Part shown: positions 24,804 through 34,922 of the stretch, one piece after another
Layout: every line of letters begins with the position of its first letter
How positions within the stretch are numbered: position 1 is the stretch's first letter
NCBI RefSeq assembly: GCF_042646085.1
Contig: NZ_JBHRSZ010000002.1
Span: 1,178,001 to 1,242,000, forward strand
Direction: 5' to 3'
DNA from: Litoribrevibacter euphylliae
Lineage (GTDB): Bacteria; Pseudomonadota; Gammaproteobacteria; Pseudomonadales; Litoribrevibacteraceae
Length of the DNA: 64,000 nt
Notes under the pieces: model-generated
What the model was told of the DNA's origin: nothing
What the model saw: only the letters and a program-made list of their open reading frames with translations
Database searches by the model: none
Position numbers and translations under genes: made by a program

Positions 24804-27422
24804 ATGAAGATACGAACCCACCGTCAGCCATCCAATGAACTGGCTACGCAACAAGGTAACACTTCAGTTAAACACGTCCAGCCAACGGCCTCATTAGTAC
24901 GATCAAGGTTAGTGCCAGCACTGTTTATTCGCTCAATAATTGGCGGAGTCATTATGGGGGGAGCCGTTGCGGCCACAGCCCAAACCGATAACGCTAATAA
25001 CACCGGTGAGACAGCTAAAACACCTAATTTTTGCGAACTGTCACCAGAGATAACCTCAACGGATTACGGTGAGATATTAAATTACACCGATAAACTCGGA
25101 TGGGTAAAAAAAGCCGACTTACCTGCAGAACTGCAAGCAAAAGCCTCACCGCGTTGTGACGGGTTTTATGTAGAACGCAATCAAAACATCGAACACAACA
25201 CCGAAGCGCCGGTGAGTATCGAAGCGGATCAAGTGTTGGGTTCTTCTCAAGCACAAACCAGCCGCTTCGATGGCAACGTAGTAATTACTCAGCAGAAGAG
25301 TCAAAGTCTGTCAGGCTCCGCCTGTTATGATAAGTTAAACAACCAGGCCAGTCTTTTTGGTGATGTGCTGATCAGTCATTCCGGTGTGCGCATGCTTGGC
25401 GACCAAGCCATGGTCGATCTGACCAAAGACAAAGGACAGCTCGACAATGCGCTGTTTGCCGTGGCAGATGCCCATTTACGGGGCCAATCCAACACTCTGA
25501 ATTTTGATTTTCTCGGCGACACTCAATACGTGGAGATGGACGAAGGCTATATCACCTTCTGCGAACCTTCGAGCGATGCTTGGAAAATGCATGCCGAAGA
25601 CATCGAGCTCGATTTTGCAGAAGGCTGGGGTGAAGCGTCTCACATTCAACTTAAGATCCAAGATGTACCCGTATTCTATATCCCCTGGATGAATTTCCCG
25701 CTGGATGATCGACGTAAAACAGGTTTCCTATACCCATCTTTCCAGTTGAAATCGGGTGAAAGTTCTCTGTCTACGCCGTTTTACATCAATTTAGCCCCTA
25801 ACTACGATGCTACCTTAACGCCAAGGTACTTTGAAAATCGTGGCGAAATGCTGGAAGGCGAATTCCGTTATCTCAACGAATGGGGCATAAACCGCTTCAG
25901 TGGTGGGTTTCTTAGTAGCGATGACGATTACCCATCGGAAGATGATCGTCAACTTTCAGGAGAGCCAGCTGGCGAAGATCGCTGGTCGTTCCATTACGAT
26001 CACTTAGGTAAAATCAACGATTGGAAAACCGAAGTTAACTTCAATCGAGTCAGTGATGACGACTACATATCGGACTTTGGTGGCCTACTGAAACGATCCA
26101 CAGACGGAACCGTAGATCAAACCGCAAAAGCCAGCTGGGCTGGTGAAAATATTTCGATCAGTACACAGCTGCGCAGTTATCAAATTACCGATAAAGACGA
26201 AGTTGATTCCGATCAATATAAAACCCTTCCGGATCTCGCCATTTCCGGCCTATGGACAGACTTCGGTGCTTGGCGTCCGTCGCTGTTCCTCCAAACTTCC
26301 TACTTTGATCGTGTTGGAGCCGAAGAAGACTTAAACGCAATCGAACACGCAACGTCTGTTAGTTCGGCCATGAGAGGGGCGACTGAACTCACGCTAGATT
26401 ACGACTTACGCAAAACCTGGGGCTTCTTAACGCCAGGTGTGTCAGTGTATGCCAGCCAATACAAATTAAACGGCTACGACGAACAAAACTTTGAATCCTC
26501 TGCAGGTTACACACTGCCGTCAGCACACGTTACTGGTGGTTTGTTCTTCGAACGTTCCACCTCTTTGTTTGGACAAGGCTTCTTGCAAACGCTGGAACCT
26601 CAGGTGATGTATGCCTACATTCCTTACGAGAACCAAGACGACATCCCTATTTTTGATGCCAAAGTCGCTGACTTAAGCTTTAACCAATTGTTTAAACCAA
26701 ATCGCTTTACCGGCAGTGACCGTGTGGGGGATACCTCGCAGGTCAGCCTCGGCGTAACGTCTCGCCTGATCGATGACAATGGCAATCAAACGCTGCAAGC
26801 GCGTGCCGGCACCATCGTCTATTTGAAAGACCGCAAAGTAGATCTCACCAATAACCACGATGAAGTCAAAACCAATACCGATAACGACTACGACATGTCT
26901 AATTATGTGGGCGAAATCCGTTACAGCCCGTTTAGTCGTTGGTCTTATCAATTTGACTTTGAATGGAGCGATCGCCTTAATCAAACCGAGCGCAGTAGCC
27001 ACGGTATTCTCTATCGTCAAGACAAAGATCATGTAGCGACACTTCGTTACAACGAGAAAAAGGACGGCTTGGCGAACCGGGAAGAATTTTTGGAATTTTC
27101 CACCGGATGGCAGGTCACACCTTTCTGGAGCCTTTTCCATCGTTGGGAGTACGACCTGACGTTGGATCGCACCTCGGACATCATGAACGGTGTTGAATAC
27201 AATACCTGCTGCTGGAGAGCGTCGGTGGTTTATCGTAACTACTACACAGGCGACAAAGAAGTGATAGAAAAGAATGGTGTAACCGAGCTACGTGACGAGT
27301 TCGATAACGGCATCTTCTTTATGTTTGAATTGAAAGGTTTAGCAGGCACAGGCAGCTCCACCGAAGATCTGCTTCAAGAATTAATCGAAGGTATTAACCA
27401 ACGGACCATTTATGACTATTAA
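24804..27422 (+). CDS. lptD: LPS-assembly protein LptD
   Basis: Outer-membrane beta-barrel that inserts lipopolysaccharide with LptE. The 872-residue product has a signal region near 36-60, an LptD_N/OstA jellyroll domain (near 135-260) and a C-terminal barrel. The barrel contains the adjacent cysteine pair in NTCCW (near 797), and a further Cys lies in ITFCEPSS; these are the residues that form the essential inter-domain disulfides in E. coli. The ribosome site is poor and the N-terminus before the signal is unusually long. It starts a plus-strand operon and overlaps surA by 11 nt. Confidence 0.95.
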   Translation: MKIRTHRQPSNELATQQGNTSVKHVQPTASLVRSRLVPALFIRSIIGGVIMGGAVAATAQTDNANNTGETAKTPNFCELSPEITSTDYGEILNYTDKLGWVKKADLPAELQAKASPRCDGFYVERNQNIEHNTEAPVSIEADQVLGSSQAQTSRFDGNVVITQQKSQSLSGSACYDKLNNQASLFGDVLISHSGVRMLGDQAMVDLTKDKGQLDNALFAVADAHLRGQSNTLNFDFLGDTQYVEMDEGYITFCEPSSDAWKMHAEDIELDFAEGWGEASHIQLKIQDVPVFYIPWMNFPLDDRRKTGFLYPSFQLKSGESSLSTPFYINLAPNYDATLTPRYFENRGEMLEGEFRYLNEWGINRFSGGFLSSDDDYPSEDDRQLSGEPAGEDRWSFHYDHLGKINDWKTEVNFNRVSDDDYISDFGGLLKRSTDGTVDQTAKASWAGENISISTQLRSYQITDKDEVDSDQYKTLPDLAISGLWTDFGAWRPSLFLQTSYFDRVGAEEDLNAIEHATSVSSAMRGATELTLDYDLRKTWGFLTPGVSVYASQYKLNGYDEQNFESSAGYTLPSAHVTGGLFFERSTSLFGQGFLQTLEPQVMYAYIPYENQDDIPIFDAKVADLSFNQLFKPNRFTGSDRVGDTSQVSLGVTSRLIDDNGNQTLQARAGTIVYLKDRKVDLTNNHDEVKTNTDNDYDMSNYVGEIRYSPFSRWSYQFDFEWSDRLNQTERSSHGILYRQDKDHVATLRYNEKKDGLANREEFLEFSTGWQVTPFWSLFHRWEYDLTLDRTSDIMNGVEYNTCCWRASVVYRNYYTGDKEVIEKNGVTELRDEFDNGIFFMFELKGLAGTGSSTEDLLQELIEGINQRTIYDY

Positions 27423-28782
27423 GCTCAATCACTCTATTCACCAGACACACCAAGACATCACATCTGGGGAAAAAAGCTCAGGGTTAAAAACGTTGGCTCA
27501 GACCGTTTCTGCCTTTGCGTTTTCAATGGCAATCCTGACATCAGGATTAACTCTTTCCAATGACAGCTATGCCGCCAAGCAACCCTTGGATCGTGTAGCC
27601 GCACAAATCAACAATGACATCATCATGGAAAGCGAAGTGATTGATCGTATTGATTTGGTGAAAGTTCAAATTTTGGATTCTGGCCGCCCTCTTCCTCCGG
27701 AACACGTTCTAACCCAGCAGGTCATGGATCAACTGGTGGTTGAAGAACTTCAGCTACAAATGGCGCAACGAGCCGGAATTCGAATCAGCGATCAAGAGCT
27801 AAACCAATCTGTTGCTAATATCGCCAAAAAAAGCGGTATGACCCTTGAACAGTTTAAAGGCGCACTTGAAGCGGAAGGGACCAGCTATGCCAATGCTCGT
27901 GAGCAAATTAAGCGTGAAATGATTGTCAGCCGTATTCGTCAAAATCTGGTGAATCGTCGAATTAAAATTACCGATCAGGAAGTTCAGGCGTTTCTGGGCT
28001 CCGATGAAGGCAAAGAGAAAATTGCACCTGAATACAAGATTGCACATATCACCATTCCCGTATCAGCCAGCGCTTCGCCTGAAGCCGTTGCTGACGCTCA
28101 CAAAAAAGCACAAGCCGTCATTAAGTTCTGGCGCCAAAAAGCTACTAGCTTTGAGACCCTAGCTGCAAAATTCCCGGACTACCGTTCAGGTACTATCGGT
28201 TGGGCAAAGATTCAGAACATCCCAAGTCTTTTCGCCGAAACCATTTCCACCATGAAAAAAGGCGAATTGAGTGACGTGATTAAGAGTGACATCGGTTATC
28301 ACGTTTTGAAGCTTGAAGATAAGCAAGGTGGTGACGACTTCATCATTGAGAAGACTCACGTTCGTCATATCCTGATCAAACCAAACATCATTCGTGATTC
28401 CAGCCAAGCGAAGCAAATTGCTGACGATCTCTATCAAAAACTGATGGACGGTGCTGACTTTGCCAATCTTGCCCGAACTCATACCGACGATACCGGCTCA
28501 GCAGTCAATGGCGGTGACTTAGGTTGGATGAGCGGTGAAGAGCTGGTGCCCAGCTTTGCCAAAACCATGCACAACACCAAAATTGATGAGATCAGCAAAC
28601 CGTTTGAAAGCCAGTTTGGCTGGCACATTCTGCAAGTGCTTGAACGTAAGAGCGAAAACATGGCCTCTCAATACCAGAAAGCCATCGCCAAGAATTTTAT
28701 AAGAAAACGTAAGTTCCAAGACGAACTGGAAAACTGGCTTCAGGAACTGAAAGACGAAGCCTACATCGACGTCAAGCTGTAA
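27412..28782 (+). CDS. surA: Periplasmic chaperone / peptidyl-prolyl isomerase SurA
   Basis: Folds outer-membrane proteins such as LptD and porins. The 456-residue product has a signal segment near 32-55, the N-terminal SurA chaperone domain (DRVAAQINNDIIMESEV) and two parvulin PPIase domains (near 200-305 and 312-415; the second contains THTDDTGSAVNGGDLGWM). The start lies inside the end of lptD, so the two are translationally coupled. Confidence 0.96.
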   Translation: MTIKLNHSIHQTHQDITSGEKSSGLKTLAQTVSAFAFSMAILTSGLTLSNDSYAAKQPLDRVAAQINNDIIMESEVIDRIDLVKVQILDSGRPLPPEHVLTQQVMDQLVVEELQLQMAQRAGIRISDQELNQSVANIAKKSGMTLEQFKGALEAEGTSYANAREQIKREMIVSRIRQNLVNRRIKITDQEVQAFLGSDEGKEKIAPEYKIAHITIPVSASASPEAVADAHKKAQAVIKFWRQKATSFETLAAKFPDYRSGTIGWAKIQNIPSLFAETISTMKKGELSDVIKSDIGYHVLKLEDKQGGDDFIIEKTHVRHILIKPNIIRDSSQAKQIADDLYQKLMDGADFANLARTHTDDTGSAVNGGDLGWMSGEELVPSFAKTMHNTKIDEISKPFESQFGWHILQVLERKSENMASQYQKAIAKNFIRKRKFQDELENWLQELKDEAYIDVKL

Positions 28783-28821
28783 TCGTTATCGGATAAGAGA
28801 AACGCTCAAGAGGTCGTTACC

Positions 28822-29787
28822 GTGATTAAACTGGCTATCACCACCGGAGAACCTGCTGGCATCGGCCCAGAGCTCTCAGCGCAACTGCCATTTGAGCAGC
28901 TTTTTCACCAATACCCGGATCTCCATCTCACCCTGATCGGAGATCAGGCTTGGTTAGAACAGCAAGCTAAAGTGCCGCTGACCACCTTTGAACAGCGCTT
29001 ATCCATTCATCATGTGCCGCTGACAGAAGCTGCCACTCATGGCCAACTGAACACCAAAAACGCACAATACGTATTGGATACTCTGACTCATGCCGCCAAG
29101 GGCTGTATGAATGACGTCTACCAAGGCATGGTCACCGCACCAGTTCAGAAAAGTGTGATCAATGATGCCGGCATTCCGTTTTCAGGCCATACCGAGTTTC
29201 TAGAAGAACTCACGGGGGCTAAGAAAGTGGTCATGATGCTGGCCACGCAAGGTCTTAAAGTGGCCTTAGTAACCACCCACTTACCCTTGAGAGACGTTGC
29301 CGACAGCATTACACCTTCGCTGCTGACAGAAATCATTCACGTCACCCATCAGGATTTACAGGGTTATTTTGGTATCGAGAACCCCCATATTTATGTCTGT
29401 GGATTAAATCCACATGCCGGTGAAGGCGGACATTTAGGCATGGAAGAGATTGAAATTATCGAACCCACCCTGCACCAACTTCGAAGTGAAGGCATTCAGT
29501 TAACCGGGCCTTTACCTGCAGATACGCTATTCACGGACAAATACTTAAAACACGCCGATGCCGTGCTTGCAATGTATCATGATCAAGGCCTACCGGTGCT
29601 GAAGTACAAAGGCTTTGGTAATGCCGCAAACATTACACTAGGCTTACCTATCATCCGTACCTCAGTAGATCACGGGACAGCATTGGATTTGGCCGGAAAA
29701 GGCATTGCTGATCAAGGCAGTCTCTTAACAGCCATCGATTACGGTTATAAAATGGCGGCAGCCAGAGCAAAACGTCAACGCGCTTAA
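28822..29787 (+). CDS. pdxA: 4-hydroxythreonine-4-phosphate dehydrogenase
   Basis: NAD-dependent enzyme of pyridoxal-5'-phosphate synthesis. The 321-residue product starts at a GTG with a GAGG-like site upstream. It shows ITTGEPAGIGPEL at the N-terminus and the metal-binding His motifs SGHTEFLEEL, CGLNPHAGEGG and YHDQGLPVLKY. It lies between surA and rsmA in the conserved order. Confidence 0.96.
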   Translation: MIKLAITTGEPAGIGPELSAQLPFEQLFHQYPDLHLTLIGDQAWLEQQAKVPLTTFEQRLSIHHVPLTEAATHGQLNTKNAQYVLDTLTHAAKGCMNDVYQGMVTAPVQKSVINDAGIPFSGHTEFLEELTGAKKVVMMLATQGLKVALVTTHLPLRDVADSITPSLLTEIIHVTHQDLQGYFGIENPHIYVCGLNPHAGEGGHLGMEEIEIIEPTLHQLRSEGIQLTGPLPADTLFTDKYLKHADAVLAMYHDQGLPVLKYKGFGNAANITLGLPIIRTSVDHGTALDLAGKGIADQGSLLTAIDYGYKMAAARAKRQRA

Positions 29788-29884
29788 ATCTACCAGCATA
29801 GATCCACACATTTATGGGATACTGATTTGAGCTTTGCGGCTCATGCGTTTGTTCACTCTTTTAGATTCTTCGTTAGGACACTTC

Positions 29885-30673
29885 ATGTCATCAGATTCTC
29901 AACACCGCGCCAAAAAACGCTTTGGCCAAAACTTCCTTCATGATCACCGTATCATTGATAACATTTTGGCGGCCGTATCCGCCAAACCCGGCGACAATGT
30001 GGTTGAAATCGGCCCAGGACAAGGGGCCATCACCGAAGGAATTTTAAAAGCCACCGAAGGTCATCTGAATGTCGTGGAATTGGATCGCGATCTTATCCCC
30101 ATCTTGTTGAGTAAGTTTAGCGTCTATCCCGGATTTAAGCTCAATCAAGGGGACGCTCTGGAATTCGACTTTTCTCAATTAACCGAAGACAAACCGATGA
30201 AAGTTGTGGGTAACCTTCCCTACAATATTTCAACGCCACTGATTTTCCACCTATTAAGCTATCACGACCGCATCACTGACATGCACTTTATGCTGCAAAA
30301 AGAAGTGGTGGATCGAATTGCAGCAGGCCCTCGTGAGAAAAACTATGGCCGCCTAAGTATCATGGTTCAGTATTATTGCCAGGTGGCGTCTTTATTTATT
30401 GTGAAACCGGGATGTTTCCACCCCGTCCCCAAGGTAGATTCTGCCGTGATTCGCCTCGTTCCTTACAAAGAATTACCACACCCGGCAAAAGACGTTAAAC
30501 AGCTCGAAAACGTGGTTCGTCAGGCGTTCAGTCAACGACGTAAAACCTTAAGAAACACCCTAAAAGGCTTAATTACATCGGAACAACTCGAAGCCTTAGG
30601 CATTGACCCTGGCGCCAGACCGGAAACGCTTTCGGTTGCTGAGTACGTGGCGATCAGTGACGCACTGTCCTAA
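29885..30673 (+). CDS. rsmA: 16S rRNA dimethyladenosine transferase (A1518/A1519)
   Basis: Dimethylates two adenines near the 3' end of 16S rRNA. The SAM-binding motif VVEIGPGQGAIT and the catalytic NLPYNIST (N-x-P-Y) are clear. I start it at the ATG at 29885 (MSSDSQHRAKKRFGQNFLHD), which has AGGA about 8 nt upstream and fits the family N-terminus. The longer frame from 29834 adds 17 hydrophobic residues not seen in the family. Loss of this protein normally gives kasugamycin resistance. Confidence 0.95.
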   Translation: MSSDSQHRAKKRFGQNFLHDHRIIDNILAAVSAKPGDNVVEIGPGQGAITEGILKATEGHLNVVELDRDLIPILLSKFSVYPGFKLNQGDALEFDFSQLTEDKPMKVVGNLPYNISTPLIFHLLSYHDRITDMHFMLQKEVVDRIAAGPREKNYGRLSIMVQYYCQVASLFIVKPGCFHPVPKVDSAVIRLVPYKELPHPAKDVKQLENVVRQAFSQRRKTLRNTLKGLITSEQLEALGIDPGARPETLSVAEYVAISDALS

Positions 30674-30745
30674 TCACCAACATTATCAGTCAATGACACA
30701 GATACACTGCAATCAACGCTACGTGCAACAGTGACAGGAAATTAC

Positions 30746-31150
30746 ATGAGTAAGCTATCTAACGCAGACAAGCTACCGACGTCGGATGCCATAAGCATCC
30801 ACGTAATAACAAAATTTGTCGAAGAACAATCTGATCCGGCCAAAGAGCGTTTTGTCTTTGCCTACACCATCAGCATCACCAATAACGGTGACGAGCCTGC
30901 GCAATTACTGTCTCGTTATTGGAAGATAATTGACGGTAACGAACAAGTACACGAAGTTGAAGGCGAAGGCGTTGTCGGCCAAAAGCCTAACCTCGCGCCA
31001 GGAGAAGACTTCACCTACACCAGTGGTACGGCCATCGCGACACCAGTAGGTGCCATGGAAGGCTACTACATTTTTGAACGGGAAGACGGCACGCAATTTG
31101 TTGCTCCCATCGCACCGTTTCGCCTCGCCCATTCAGCAATGATTCACTAA
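30746..31150 (+). CDS. apaG: ApaG domain protein
   Basis: Small 134-residue immunoglobulin-like protein of unclear role, usually linked to apaH. Family motifs RFVFAYTISITNNG, QLLSRYWKIIDGN, VVGQKPNLAPGEDFTYTSG and GAMEGYY are present. The ATG at 30746 has an AGGAA site; the in-frame GTG at 30731 precedes that site and is unlikely. It lies between rsmA and apaH in the standard order. Confidence 0.96.
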   Translation: MSKLSNADKLPTSDAISIHVITKFVEEQSDPAKERFVFAYTISITNNGDEPAQLLSRYWKIIDGNEQVHEVEGEGVVGQKPNLAPGEDFTYTSGTAIATPVGAMEGYYIFEREDGTQFVAPIAPFRLAHSAMIH

Positions 31151-31204
31151 CCAGTAACGTGCTAACTGAAGCAATCTACGGATAAGAGACTAAGTAATCG
31201 GACT

Positions 31205-32023
31205 ATGAGTACATACGCGATTGGCGATATTCAAGGCTGCTACGATGAACTGCTTGCGTTATTGGATCTCATCGAATTTGATCCATCAGAAGATACGGTG
31301 TGGCTCGCCGGCGATCTGGTTAATCGCGGCCCGAAATCACTGGAAACACTCAGATACGTTAAATCTCTGGGTAAGTCAGCCATTAGCGTACTGGGCAATC
31401 ACGACCTTCATTTATTGGCCTGTGCTCACGGCATCAAAAAAGCGAAAGGCTCGTTAAAAGCCATCCTGGAAGCGCCGGATAGGGACGAATTACTGAACTG
31501 GCTCTGCCAGCAGCCGTTGGTCCACCACAGCTCAAAACTTAACTTCACTATGGTTCATGCTGGTATTCCACCGATTTGGGATCTTAAGAAAGCCATTAAA
31601 CTCAGTCGTGAAGTCGAAGCCGTATTACAAAGCGACTCGCGTCAGAGCTACTTCGAGCACATGTACGGAGATCAACCCGATACCTGGTCGGATGATCTAA
31701 CAGGACTGGATCGCCTGAGAGTGATTACTAACTATTTCACTCGTATGCGTTTCTGTAATGAAGCCGGTAAGCTGGAGCTGGAAACAAAAGAAACGGCCGA
31801 TAACTGGCCAGAAGGCTATCAGCCCTGGTTTAACTTCCGACGAGCTAAACTTAAGAAACAACGCCTCGTCTTTGGCCATTGGGCGGCACTGGAAGGAAAC
31901 ACCCAATCTGATACAGTGTTCGGGCTGGACACCGGCTGTGTGTGGGGCGGCGCTTTAACCGCTTTACGATTAGAAGACTTACAAAGATTCAGTCTACCCT
32001 GCGATGCCTACAAACGCAGTTAG
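31205..32023 (+). CDS. apaH: Diadenosine tetraphosphatase (symmetrical)
   Basis: Hydrolyses Ap4A to two ADP. The 272-residue calcineurin-type phosphoesterase shows the metal motifs IGDIQGCYDEL, GDLVNRGP and LGNHDLHLLA. The C-terminus contains FGHWAALEG and GLDTGCVWGGALTALRL, as in E. coli ApaH. Confidence 0.96.
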   Translation: MSTYAIGDIQGCYDELLALLDLIEFDPSEDTVWLAGDLVNRGPKSLETLRYVKSLGKSAISVLGNHDLHLLACAHGIKKAKGSLKAILEAPDRDELLNWLCQQPLVHHSSKLNFTMVHAGIPPIWDLKKAIKLSREVEAVLQSDSRQSYFEHMYGDQPDTWSDDLTGLDRLRVITNYFTRMRFCNEAGKLELETKETADNWPEGYQPWFNFRRAKLKKQRLVFGHWAALEGNTQSDTVFGLDTGCVWGGALTALRLEDLQRFSLPCDAYKRS

Positions 32024-32060
32024 ACGACTCCCCTTCTCAACTTGATTATTTAGGATTTCC

Positions 32061-32375
32061 ATGTTTGAACGTATCTCACCACAACAAGCAAAAACATTGA
32101 TTGATGATCAGGACGCTCAAATTGTTGATATTCGAGATCCTGGCAGCTATCAACTCGGTCACATTCCTAATGCTCTGTTACTGGATAATAACAACCTGGC
32201 GCAATTTATTGCCGATGCAGATTTCAGTAAACCATTGGTAGTCTATTGTTATCACGGAAATTCCAGCCAACCGGCAGCGGCTTATCTGGCAGAACAAGGC
32301 TTTGAAATGAGTTACAGCATGGACGGCGGCTTTGAACACTGGCGAGTATTATTTCCGGAAGCCATAACTCAATAA
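32061..32375 (+). CDS. glpE: Thiosulfate sulfurtransferase GlpE
   Basis: Single-domain rhodanese of 104 residues. The active-site loop CYHGNSSQPAA (Cys near 65) matches GlpE, and the N-terminal DIRDPGSYQLGHIPNA is the CH2A region. It transfers sulfane sulfur from thiosulfate to acceptors such as cyanide or thioredoxin. AGGA precedes the ATG. It is the last gene of the lptD operon; its stop codon lies inside a 14-bp tandem duplication and a bidirectional terminator follows. Confidence 0.93.
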   Translation: MFERISPQQAKTLIDDQDAQIVDIRDPGSYQLGHIPNALLLDNNNLAQFIADADFSKPLVVYCYHGNSSQPAAAYLAEQGFEMSYSMDGGFEHWRVLFPEAITQ

Positions 32376-32389
32376 CCATAGCTCAATAA
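32362..32389. repeat. 14-bp tandem duplication at the glpE stop
   Basis: CCATAACTCAATAA (32362-32375, containing the glpE stop) is followed directly by CCATAGCTCAATAA (32376-32389), one difference. Confidence 0.85.
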
Positions 32390-32427
32390 CCCGTTACAGA
32401 TCTAGGGAACCTCTCTGAACATCAAAC

Positions 32428-32473
32428 ATAAAAAAGCCGGAATTGTTAACCATTAACAATCCCAGCTTTTTAC
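32428..32473. terminator. Bidirectional terminator between glpE and pgm
   Basis: Long imperfect stem with outer AAAAAGC / GCTTTTT and inner ATTGTTAA / TTAACAAT arms. An A-run lies on one side and a T-run on the other. Confidence 0.85.
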
Positions 32474-32492
32474 GTGTGTCTAACCAAATAAA

Positions 32493-34136
32493 TCAGGTAA
32501 TAACATCCGGCGTGGTTCGACCAGAAAACTCATTAACCTTAGCAATGGTTAATGCCACTTCCGCTAACTCCTGAGTCACGACCTGGGCATCCCCCTGAAG
32601 GTCACCACTCGCATCCTGATATTGCTCCAGATAAACGCGTAACGTTGCGCCAACGGTACCTGTACCGGATAAGCGATAAACCACACGCGAACCATCAGTA
32701 AAGAACACTCGCACCCCTTGATTCTTCGCTTCGCTGGCATCCACCGGATCAGTGTATTCAAAGATATCTGCACGTTTCACTTGGTAGTTACCAAAGGTTT
32801 GATCGGCCAGAGAAGTCACCGACTTAGTCAGGGCCGTTATCATCTCATCTGCTGAGTCACTGGCAATGCCTTCAAAGTCATAGCGACAATAGTAAGAACG
32901 ACCGAAACGCTGCCAATGTTCAGACATGATCTGAGCCACAGGCTTGTTCAAACTGTTCACAATCGTCAGCCAAGCCAACACCGCCCACAGGCCATCTTTT
33001 TCGCGTACATGGTCAGAACCGGTACCAAATGACTCTTCACCGCACAGCTGAATGCGCTTGTCGTCCAACAGATTACCGAAAAACTTCCACCCTGTTGGCG
33101 TTTCGTAGCAATCAATACCAAGCGATTCAGCAACGCGATCAACTGCGGTACTGGTTGGCATCGAACGAGCAACGCCCAAGATACCTTCGGAAAATTGAGG
33201 TAACAGCTTATGATGCTCCAACAGTACCGCCAGACTATCGCTTGGCGAAACAAACTGCTGCTTACCTAAAATCAGATTCCGATCGCCGTCACCGTCCGAA
33301 GCCGCACCTAACACAGGCGCATCTGCGGTGTTCATTTGCGCAACCAATTCTGCCGCATGAACCAGATTCGGATCCGGATGACCGCCACCAAAATCAGCTT
33401 TGGCTTCAGCATTAATCACTGACGTTTCGTCAGCCCCCAACGCATCCAAGAACAGGCGCTTTGCGTAAGGCCCGGTAACGGCATTCATGGCATCAAACAG
33501 AATACTGATTTGTTTTGATTCAAAGCCATCGCGAAGCGCATCAAAGTCAAACAGCGCCGCCATGTGATGAACGTAATCTTCGATACCATCCCGAATCACC
33601 ACATGAGTGTGATTCAACAAGATATCTTGATCGTGAGTCAGATCCAACGCCTCAATCTTTGCGCGCTTATAAGAAGAAATGGACTTAGAGGTTTCAAACA
33701 CGGCGGTTGTTAAGGCTTCTGGCGCTGGCGCACCATTGGCACCGTTGAACTTAATACCAAAATCGCCATTTTCACCCGCAGGATTATGGCTGGCAGAAAG
33801 GATAATTCCGGCATCTGCCTGGTATTTTCGAATCCAATGAGAAGCCGCAGGTGTCGATAAGATACCATCACGAGCGATCAGTAATTGAGGAACTTCATTC
33901 GCAACCGCAATTTCAACGATCGTCTGAATGGCATCTAAATTGAAAAATCGACCATCACCGCCAATGACGATCAATCGAGGTTCATCCTTTAGAACTACAT
34001 TCAGAAAGCTCTGAACAAAGTTCTCCAGGTAGTGTTCTTGTTGAAACACCTGCACCTTCTTTCGAAGCCCGGATGTCCCTGGCTTTTGATCTGAAAAGGC
34101 TTTCGATGCGACCTCTACTACCTCAAATTCCTGCAT
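32493..34136 (-). CDS. pgm: Alpha-D-glucose-phosphate-specific phosphoglucomutase
   Basis: Interconverts glucose-1-P and glucose-6-P. The 547-residue product belongs to the long Pgm type. The phosphoserine loop is ILSASHNPAGENGDFG (near 130-145), the metal loop is ASDGDGDRN (near 282), the sugar-binding loop is CGEESFGTGSDH, and the phosphate-binding SGTGTVG lies near the C-terminus. It stands alone, convergent with the lptD operon, with its own terminator. Confidence 0.94.
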   Translation of the reverse strand: MQEFEVVEVASKAFSDQKPGTSGLRKKVQVFQQEHYLENFVQSFLNVVLKDEPRLIVIGGDGRFFNLDAIQTIVEIAVANEVPQLLIARDGILSTPAASHWIRKYQADAGIILSASHNPAGENGDFGIKFNGANGAPAPEALTTAVFETSKSISSYKRAKIEALDLTHDQDILLNHTHVVIRDGIEDYVHHMAALFDFDALRDGFESKQISILFDAMNAVTGPYAKRLFLDALGADETSVINAEAKADFGGGHPDPNLVHAAELVAQMNTADAPVLGAASDGDGDRNLILGKQQFVSPSDSLAVLLEHHKLLPQFSEGILGVARSMPTSTAVDRVAESLGIDCYETPTGWKFFGNLLDDKRIQLCGEESFGTGSDHVREKDGLWAVLAWLTIVNSLNKPVAQIMSEHWQRFGRSYYCRYDFEGIASDSADEMITALTKSVTSLADQTFGNYQVKRADIFEYTDPVDASEAKNQGVRVFFTDGSRVVYRLSGTGTVGATLRVYLEQYQDASGDLQGDAQVVTQELAEVALTIAKVNEFSGRTTPDVIT

Positions 34137-34272
34137 GAGTGCGTCCTTAAGTCAAAAATCCGTCTCATAAACGTTAATCCATTAAGTTTAACATAGATAT
34201 TTGATTTTAAAGTGCTAATCTAGACCAATTATCGACCAATACTAACAACAATAAGAAGAAGGAAGCCCAACA

Positions 34273-34842
34273 ATGGTTCGCCTTATTAACTCCTTAAGCC
34301 GTACACCTAAAAAAGCGCTCAAAGCCGGATTATTCACCGCAACACTTTTAGCCTCTGGCGTATTACTGTCTGGATGTGCAACCACCTCAGATAATGTCAA
34401 AACACATCTCGAAGCCAATACCAAATACAACTATCAACAACTTTCCAGTTTCTCAATTAAACCCAAACAGTTCGTCGGAGCCGCCAGTGATGCAGAAGCC
34501 GACATTTACAACGCTGTAAAATCAGAACTCGGAAAAAAAGGCTATCAGTTCAGTAATGATAACGGCGACTTTGCCGTCGAGTTTTATGCTCGACGAACCG
34601 AAGAGAAAAAGATGGTAATGCGCCCGATCATTACACCCGCTGGCCAGTTCACCGATTATCGGATGGAAGACTTTTTAAAAGGTTCTTTAGTGATTCATTT
34701 AAGAGACACCAAGACCAACGAAGTGTTTTGGAAAAACTCCCTCTCTGCCGAAGGGAAACACAGAGCGGAAGGTGAAGAACTTAAGAAACGCATCAATTAT
34801 GCGGTAAAACGGATCTTTGAAGCATTTCCAGAAAAAATCTAA
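34273..34842 (+). CDS. DUF4136-type lipoprotein
   Basis: A 189-residue predicted lipoprotein. An N-terminal basic and hydrophobic segment ends in the lipobox LLSGC (Cys near 35). The mature part matches the DUF4136 pattern (YNYQQLSSFSI, then DAEADIYNAVKSELGKKGYQF, VEFYARRTEEKKM and VFWKNSLSAEG). The function of the family is unknown. AAGGAAG precedes the ATG. It is divergent from pgm and ends in a terminator shared with flgT. Confidence 0.85.
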   Translation: MVRLINSLSRTPKKALKAGLFTATLLASGVLLSGCATTSDNVKTHLEANTKYNYQQLSSFSIKPKQFVGAASDAEADIYNAVKSELGKKGYQFSNDNGDFAVEFYARRTEEKKMVMRPIITPAGQFTDYRMEDFLKGSLVIHLRDTKTNEVFWKNSLSAEGKHRAEGEELKKRINYAVKRIFEAFPEKI

Positions 34843-34869
34843 CGATTCAAAAAACACCGCCATAGTACG

Positions 34870-34898
34870 AAATAAGGGAAGCTTAGCTTCCCTTATTT
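34870..34898. terminator. Bidirectional terminator
   Basis: 13-bp perfect stem (AAATAAGGGAAGC / GCTTCCCTTATTT) with a 3-nt loop, between the convergent DUF4136 gene and flgT. Confidence 0.85.
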
Positions 34899-34922
34899 AC
34901 ATAATTTTGTTGTTACTAGCTC